Origin: CAZNLL01 sp964573885
GTDB lineage: Bacteria; Desulfobacterota; DSM-4660; Desulfatiglandales; Desulfatiglandaceae
Length of the DNA: 18,609 nucleotides
Direction of reading: 5' to 3'
Assembly: GCA_964573885.1 (NCBI GenBank)
Contig: CAZNLL010000072.1
Span: 1-18,609, forward strand
In this document: piece by piece, positions 15,240-18,609 of the stretch
How the letters are laid out: each line of letters starts with the position of its first letter
Position numbering within the stretch: the first letter of the stretch is position 1
Translations under genes and position numbers: made by a program
Notes under the pieces: generated by a model
Told to the model about the DNA's origin: nothing
What the model saw: only the letters and a program-made list of their open reading frames with translations
The model's database searches: none

Positions 15240-17564
15240 ATGCCAAACCGTCTCGGCAAGAAGGATGCCGTTTTATGTGGCCTTCTGGGCATCTTCTGCC
15301 TCTATCTCTTTTGGAACATCGTCATTGACGGTCATCGTCTCATCGGAAGGGACTTCATAGGCTTTTACCTGGCCATGAAGAAATTCCTCTTTGACCAGCT
15401 CCAGCTTTACCACACCATTCCCTTCTGGAATCCCTTTATCTTCGGTGGCATGCCTTTTTGGGCCCATTTTGAGTCCACCATCTTTTACCCCCTCGGTTTC
15501 CTGTTTTGGTTAATCCCCCCTGACAGGGCTTATGGCTATAGCGTGTTCATACACTTTGTACTTGCCGCCATGTTTATGTACGCCCTTTGCAGGTCCCTCG
15601 CCATAAGCCGGAGGGGGAGCTTTGCGGCTGGGCTCATATTTGTATGCAACGGTTTTATCATGCCCCTCCTCTACCTGGGGCACATGGGCCCTGTGCAAAG
15701 TTATATCTGGCTGCCGATTATCCTCTACTTCGTGAACCGGGCTATAAAATCCCCGACCCCCTATTTTGCCGCCGCAATAGCCGGCACCCTCTGGGGGATA
15801 CAAATCCTGGCCGGCGCCCCTCAGGACGCCTTTTATACATTTCTGGCGGCCATGCTTTTCCTGGTTTGGAGCACCCTGACGGCCCCCCGAGAACGGTCGC
15901 ATTACCTCAGGATGGCTATAACAGCCCTGGTCTTGTTCGCGGCCGGCGCCGGCCTGGCCGCCATTCAAATTGTCCCTGCTTTTGAATTGATCCGGGAATC
16001 CGTTCGCACCTCTCTGGACAGTTACCATATGGGGACCATAGCCTCCTATCCGCCCGAAGGGCTTATCACCACCATCCTCCCCCGTTTTTTTGGAGACTAC
16101 ACCCAAAACACCTTCTGGGTCAGGGATGTGCCGTGGAGCGTGCCCCACCAGAACCTGTACGTGGGGATTCTCCCCTTGCTCTTGTTGTGTTTCATCCCCT
16201 TTCGCAAGGATCAACACAAAAGAATTCTCTTTTTTGCCCTCTCTCTCGCCGCTATCGCTTTGATCCTGGCCCTGGGCAGAAATACACCCGTCTATAAGCT
16301 GGTCTACCATCTCCCGGGGTTTGACCGCTTCAGGGCCCCTTCCAAGATCATCGTTTTATGGGTCTTTGCCATGGCCCTGCTGACGGGGAAGGGCATAGAC
16401 GGCCTTTTTGAGACAGAAAGGACCGGCCACAAGGGAAAACTCGTGGTGTTGGTATGCCTCGGGATGGTTCTTACAGCCCTTGCGTGCGTCTTTTACGTGG
16501 AAAGGTCGCTGATACTCGCGGTTTTCTCCCCCTTTATCCCCGCTAAGGCCATACCGGAAAAAATGGCCCTTGCCACCCACCTTATAGGCAGTGGTTTCCA
16601 ACGCTTCACCCTCATCTTCGGGCTGGCCGTCTTGATCGTCCTCCTGTGGGTGCGAGGCGCCCTCCGGACCTGGATTTGCGGGCCTCTTTTATGCCTCCTC
16701 CTCATGGCTGACCTATCTTCAGTCAACCGCAACGCCGTCCAGCATGATGAACGCATATACTGGTCCATTGAAAGGATACGGCATGCTTTGGATGCCAGCA
16801 TAGGGAAAGACAAAAGCCTTTATCGGGTGGGGAGCTTTAGGAACAGTTTCGGGCCGAACCTGGAAATGTATTTGGGATACCAAACCATCGGCGGCTTTAC
16901 CGCCCTTTTCCCCAGCCGCTTTTATGAATACTTCAAAGCGTATGCGGGCCATGGATTGCCGGAAGGGGCGGTTTGTCTCTATTATGGGGTCGACAAACAT
17001 CACGTTTTCATGGACCTCTTAAATGTGAAGTACGAGATCTCCCACCGCACCCGGAGCTGCGCCCTCCGAAGCACCTATCTTCCACGGGCCTTTATCGTCC
17101 CAAAGGCGGAAGTCATTGATAAAGGCGAAATCTTGGAACGTATGACCAGGGCAGATTTTGACCCCACCCACACGGTGTTACTGGAGAGAAAGGCCTCTTT
17201 ACCACACGCCGGCGTCAAAGGACCACCAAAGGATTTCAGCCCCGGTTATGCGAGAATTGTTTCTTATAGCCCTGACAGGCTTACCCTGGAGACCCGAACG
17301 CCACAGCCTGGATACCTGTTCCTGAGTGAGGTCTTTTACCCCGGCTGGAAGGCATTCCTGGACCAACACCCCATTCCCATCCTGCGGGGCAATTATCTCT
17401 TTCGGGTCATCGCCCTGCCTCCAGGAGAGCACAGGATCACCTTTCTCCTGGACCCCCTATCCATCAAGCTCGGCATAGGGATTACCGGCTTGACCCTTTT
17501 CATGCTCCTTTTGACGGCCGTCTATGCCTTTCTTAGAAAAGGAAGGCCTCAGGACCAGCCATAA
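15240..17564 (+). CDS. YfhO-family membrane protein (putative GT-C glycosyltransferase)
   Basis: 774 residues from the ATG at 15240, which has GGAGA seven bases upstream; the in-frame TTG at 15192 has weaker support. Family marks in order: first helix about 10-30; Arg37-Asp38 in LIGRDFIGFY, the candidate catalytic loop; PFWNPFIFGGMPF (61-73); and IFYPLGFLFWLIPP. About a dozen membrane segments follow. The soluble C-terminal domain has LLNVKYEISH, LPRAFIVPKAEV, then LSEVFYPGWKAFLD and RGNYLFRVIALPPGEH, before a final helix and a short polar tail. It is the last gene of the sugar operon, after the GT2 gene. Its final 108 bp overlap the 3' end of another YfhO gene on the opposite strand, and the two are paralogues. 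The acceptor is unknown; the lipoteichoic acid acceptor of Bacillus YfhO is not expected in a Gram-negative. Confidence 0.87.
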   Translation: MPNRLGKKDAVLCGLLGIFCLYLFWNIVIDGHRLIGRDFIGFYLAMKKFLFDQLQLYHTIPFWNPFIFGGMPFWAHFESTIFYPLGFLFWLIPPDRAYGYSVFIHFVLAAMFMYALCRSLAISRRGSFAAGLIFVCNGFIMPLLYLGHMGPVQSYIWLPIILYFVNRAIKSPTPYFAAAIAGTLWGIQILAGAPQDAFYTFLAAMLFLVWSTLTAPRERSHYLRMAITALVLFAAGAGLAAIQIVPAFELIRESVRTSLDSYHMGTIASYPPEGLITTILPRFFGDYTQNTFWVRDVPWSVPHQNLYVGILPLLLLCFIPFRKDQHKRILFFALSLAAIALILALGRNTPVYKLVYHLPGFDRFRAPSKIIVLWVFAMALLTGKGIDGLFETERTGHKGKLVVLVCLGMVLTALACVFYVERSLILAVFSPFIPAKAIPEKMALATHLIGSGFQRFTLIFGLAVLIVLLWVRGALRTWICGPLLCLLLMADLSSVNRNAVQHDERIYWSIERIRHALDASIGKDKSLYRVGSFRNSFGPNLEMYLGYQTIGGFTALFPSRFYEYFKAYAGHGLPEGAVCLYYGVDKHHVFMDLLNVKYEISHRTRSCALRSTYLPRAFIVPKAEVIDKGEILERMTRADFDPTHTVLLERKASLPHAGVKGPPKDFSPGYARIVSYSPDRLTLETRTPQPGYLFLSEVFYPGWKAFLDQHPIPILRGNYLFRVIALPPGEHRITFLLDPLSIKLGIGITGLTLFMLLLTAVYAFLRKGRPQDQP

Positions 17565-17687
17565 AACCAGGCTTAAGGTGAGGAGAGAAACCACGGCGCC
17601 GGCCCGAAAGGGCCGGGATACAAAGTGGAGTTTCACCTCATGGATTCCTTCTTCCAGGGGGATGACACGGAAGAGGTAATTGCCCCG
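17385..17687. repeat. Imperfect inverted repeat from convergent YfhO paralogues
   Basis: Bases 17385-17417 (plus) and 17655-17687 (minus) match at 29 of 33 positions when aligned by hand, separated by 237 bp. Both copies encode the same protein block (RGNYLFRVI plus flanking residues), so the repeat reflects related coding sequence and is not a mobile element. Confidence 0.6.
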
Positions 17688-18609
17688 GAGTATTTTCACC
17701 CTTTTTCCATCCACCTCCGCCTTCCATCCGGGATAAAAGATCTCACTGAGTACCAGGTAGCCCGGATGACTGGACCGGGTTTTCAGGTGTATTTCCTCAT
17801 TTTGGTAATCCAGGACCGTGACGGAGCCCTTGATCTCTCCCCTATCGCCTCCAAAAGTGGGCCTTGATTCCCCTTCCGGCTCCAAGACCACCTCCTTTCG
17901 CGGATCAAAGTCCCGGTCCTCCATAAAGGAAAGGATTTCACGAGCCGGCCTTGTCAAGGCATTAGGGACAATGCGGGCATAGGCGCTTTGATTGTCGAGT
18001 CTATTGACCTTTTTTCCCAGGACAACCTGGTCAAGATTGAGCAGGGCGAGCAACTTGACCCGAGGTCTTGTGATCCCAGTCAGGTTGACCACATGGTCGT
18101 CATGAGGGTAATCCTGGCTTGACTGGATATAATGGACGTATCTCCTCAAAATCAGAGGGTCATAGCCCAAAATGGAGGGAAATCTGTAGGACAATCCGTC
18201 ATTGGGTTCGAAGAGGGGGCTTAGGGTCACCACCCTTCCCTGGGCCGGGGAGGTGTTCAGCTGCTCAAGGACATGCTTTTTTCCCGGGGACAGGGTCGAT
18301 TCATGGGTCCTCACAAACTGGGCGCCAAAAAGATACAGATCGGTTATGACCAATGCGCAGCAAAGAATACCAAAGGCCTTTGGATTGAGCCTTCCCCCCT
18401 TGCGCATCATGAGCAGCAAAAATGCGGCAAAAAGCAGGAGCACACCCTTATTGATGCAAAGGCTCAGCCTTCCATACAGGGCGTCCACATTTGCATGGCC
18501 CATGGGCCCTTCGGCAAAGTGCTTGAAGAGCTGAAAGAAGAACTCAAAGGGTGAAAACAAGAGGCCTGCCAACGGGATGATCAACACCGCCGTGATCAAC
18601 AGGAAAAAA
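17457..18609 (-). CDS. YfhO-family membrane protein, 3' part only (5' end beyond the window)
   Basis: The frame is open from the right edge of the window to a TAG at 17457-17459, giving about 383 C-terminal residues; no initiation codon inside the window is credible. It has membrane helices at its visible start and again after a short loop (VLLLFAAFLLLMM, then a helix containing ILCCALVITDLYLF), followed by the soluble C-terminal domain: LLALLNLDQVVLG, then RIVPNALTRPAREIL. LSEIFYPGWKAEVDG and RGNYLFRVIPLEEGIHEV come next, then a last helix. The polar tail after that helix is encoded in the region antisense to the neighbouring YfhO gene. It is a closer relative of the gene at 15240-17564 than of the YfhO gene at 4275-6392, as shown by the shared RGNYLFRVI block. 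Confidence 0.82.
   Translation of the reverse strand, partial: FFLLITAVLIIPLAGLLFSPFEFFFQLFKHFAEGPMGHANVDALYGRLSLCINKGVLLLFAAFLLLMMRKGGRLNPKAFGILCCALVITDLYLFGAQFVRTHESTLSPGKKHVLEQLNTSPAQGRVVTLSPLFEPNDGLSYRFPSILGYDPLILRRYVHYIQSSQDYPHDDHVVNLTGITRPRVKLLALLNLDQVVLGKKVNRLDNQSAYARIVPNALTRPAREILSFMEDRDFDPRKEVVLEPEGESRPTFGGDRGEIKGSVTVLDYQNEEIHLKTRSSHPGYLVLSEIFYPGWKAEVDGKRVKILRGNYLFRVIPLEEGIHEVKLHFVSRPFRAGAVVSLLTLSLVLWLVLRPSFSKKGIDGRQKEHEKGQAGNPYAELDG
17599..17616 (+). other. GC-rich hairpin with GAAA tetraloop after the second YfhO gene
   Basis: CCGGCCC, GAAA, GGGCCGG forms a perfect seven-pair all-GC stem capped by a GNRA-type loop, 34 bases after the stop of the plus-strand YfhO gene. No T-run follows on either strand, so it is not a standard intrinsic terminator. 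On the minus strand it lies in the coding sequence of the convergent YfhO gene. It may protect or pause the plus-strand transcript end. Confidence 0.4.

Noticed and set aside
15510..16310. 266-codon minus-strand ORF inside the second YfhO gene
   Set aside because: Antisense shadow with a Gly/Gln/Glu-rich composition typical of reversed membrane-protein sequence.
1..18609. CRISPR arrays, tRNA/rRNA genes, insertion sequences
   Set aside because: No regularly spaced repeats, cloverleaf-like segments, transposase motifs or terminal inverted repeats were seen on either strand.

Overview
The window looks like bacterial chromosome devoted almost entirely to surface-glycan or glycoprotein assembly. 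Coding is dense, with ATGA overlaps, short gaps and mostly ATG starts. No rRNA, tRNA, transposase, integrase or CRISPR array is visible. The style of the long membrane glycosyltransferases (a PMT-like enzyme, a TMTC-like enzyme with TPRs, and YfhO-like proteins) resembles what I know from Desulfobacterota (former Deltaproteobacteria). That placement is an inference from protein style and has not been tested by a search.

Layout. (a) 1-350 is non-coding or decayed sequence at the left edge. (b) A PMT/GT39-like membrane enzyme (351-2042, minus) diverges from a three-gene plus-strand operon (2533-8045): a TMTC-like membrane protein with TPRs, a YfhO-family protein, and a second PMT/GT39-like enzyme. 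Two good sigma70-type promoters lie back to back at 2190-2268. (c) A minus-strand operon (8026-10498) encodes a small membrane protein with TPR-like helices, a cytosolic GT2 glycosyltransferase and a zinc-ribbon methyltransferase. It converges on the first plus operon with a 20-bp overlap of gene ends. (d) A second back-to-back promoter pair (10550-10626) separates that operon from a six-gene plus-strand operon (10876-17564): a sugar-nucleotide SDR epimerase/dehydratase-like protein, a DegT-type PLP aminotransferase, two SAM methyltransferases, a GT2 glycosyltransferase and a second YfhO-family protein. (e) A third YfhO-family gene enters from the right edge on the minus strand. It overlaps the second YfhO gene tail to tail by 108 bp.

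How the parts may work together (inference): the SDR and aminotransferase would modify a nucleotide sugar. The two GT2 enzymes would load sugars onto polyprenyl phosphate on the cytoplasmic side. The six polytopic GT-C-like proteins (two PMT-like, one TMTC-like, three YfhO-like) would transfer lipid-linked sugars outside the membrane, and the methyltransferases would decorate or cap the glycan. No flippase (GtrA/Wzx), polymerase, ABC exporter or acceptor protein is in the window, so the system is either incomplete here or relies on genes elsewhere.

The most distinctive observations are the density of GT-C-like proteins, an SDR whose YxxxK tyrosine is replaced by Asn, a structured leader with mutually exclusive pairings before the sugar operon, and the convergent overlap of two YfhO paralogues.
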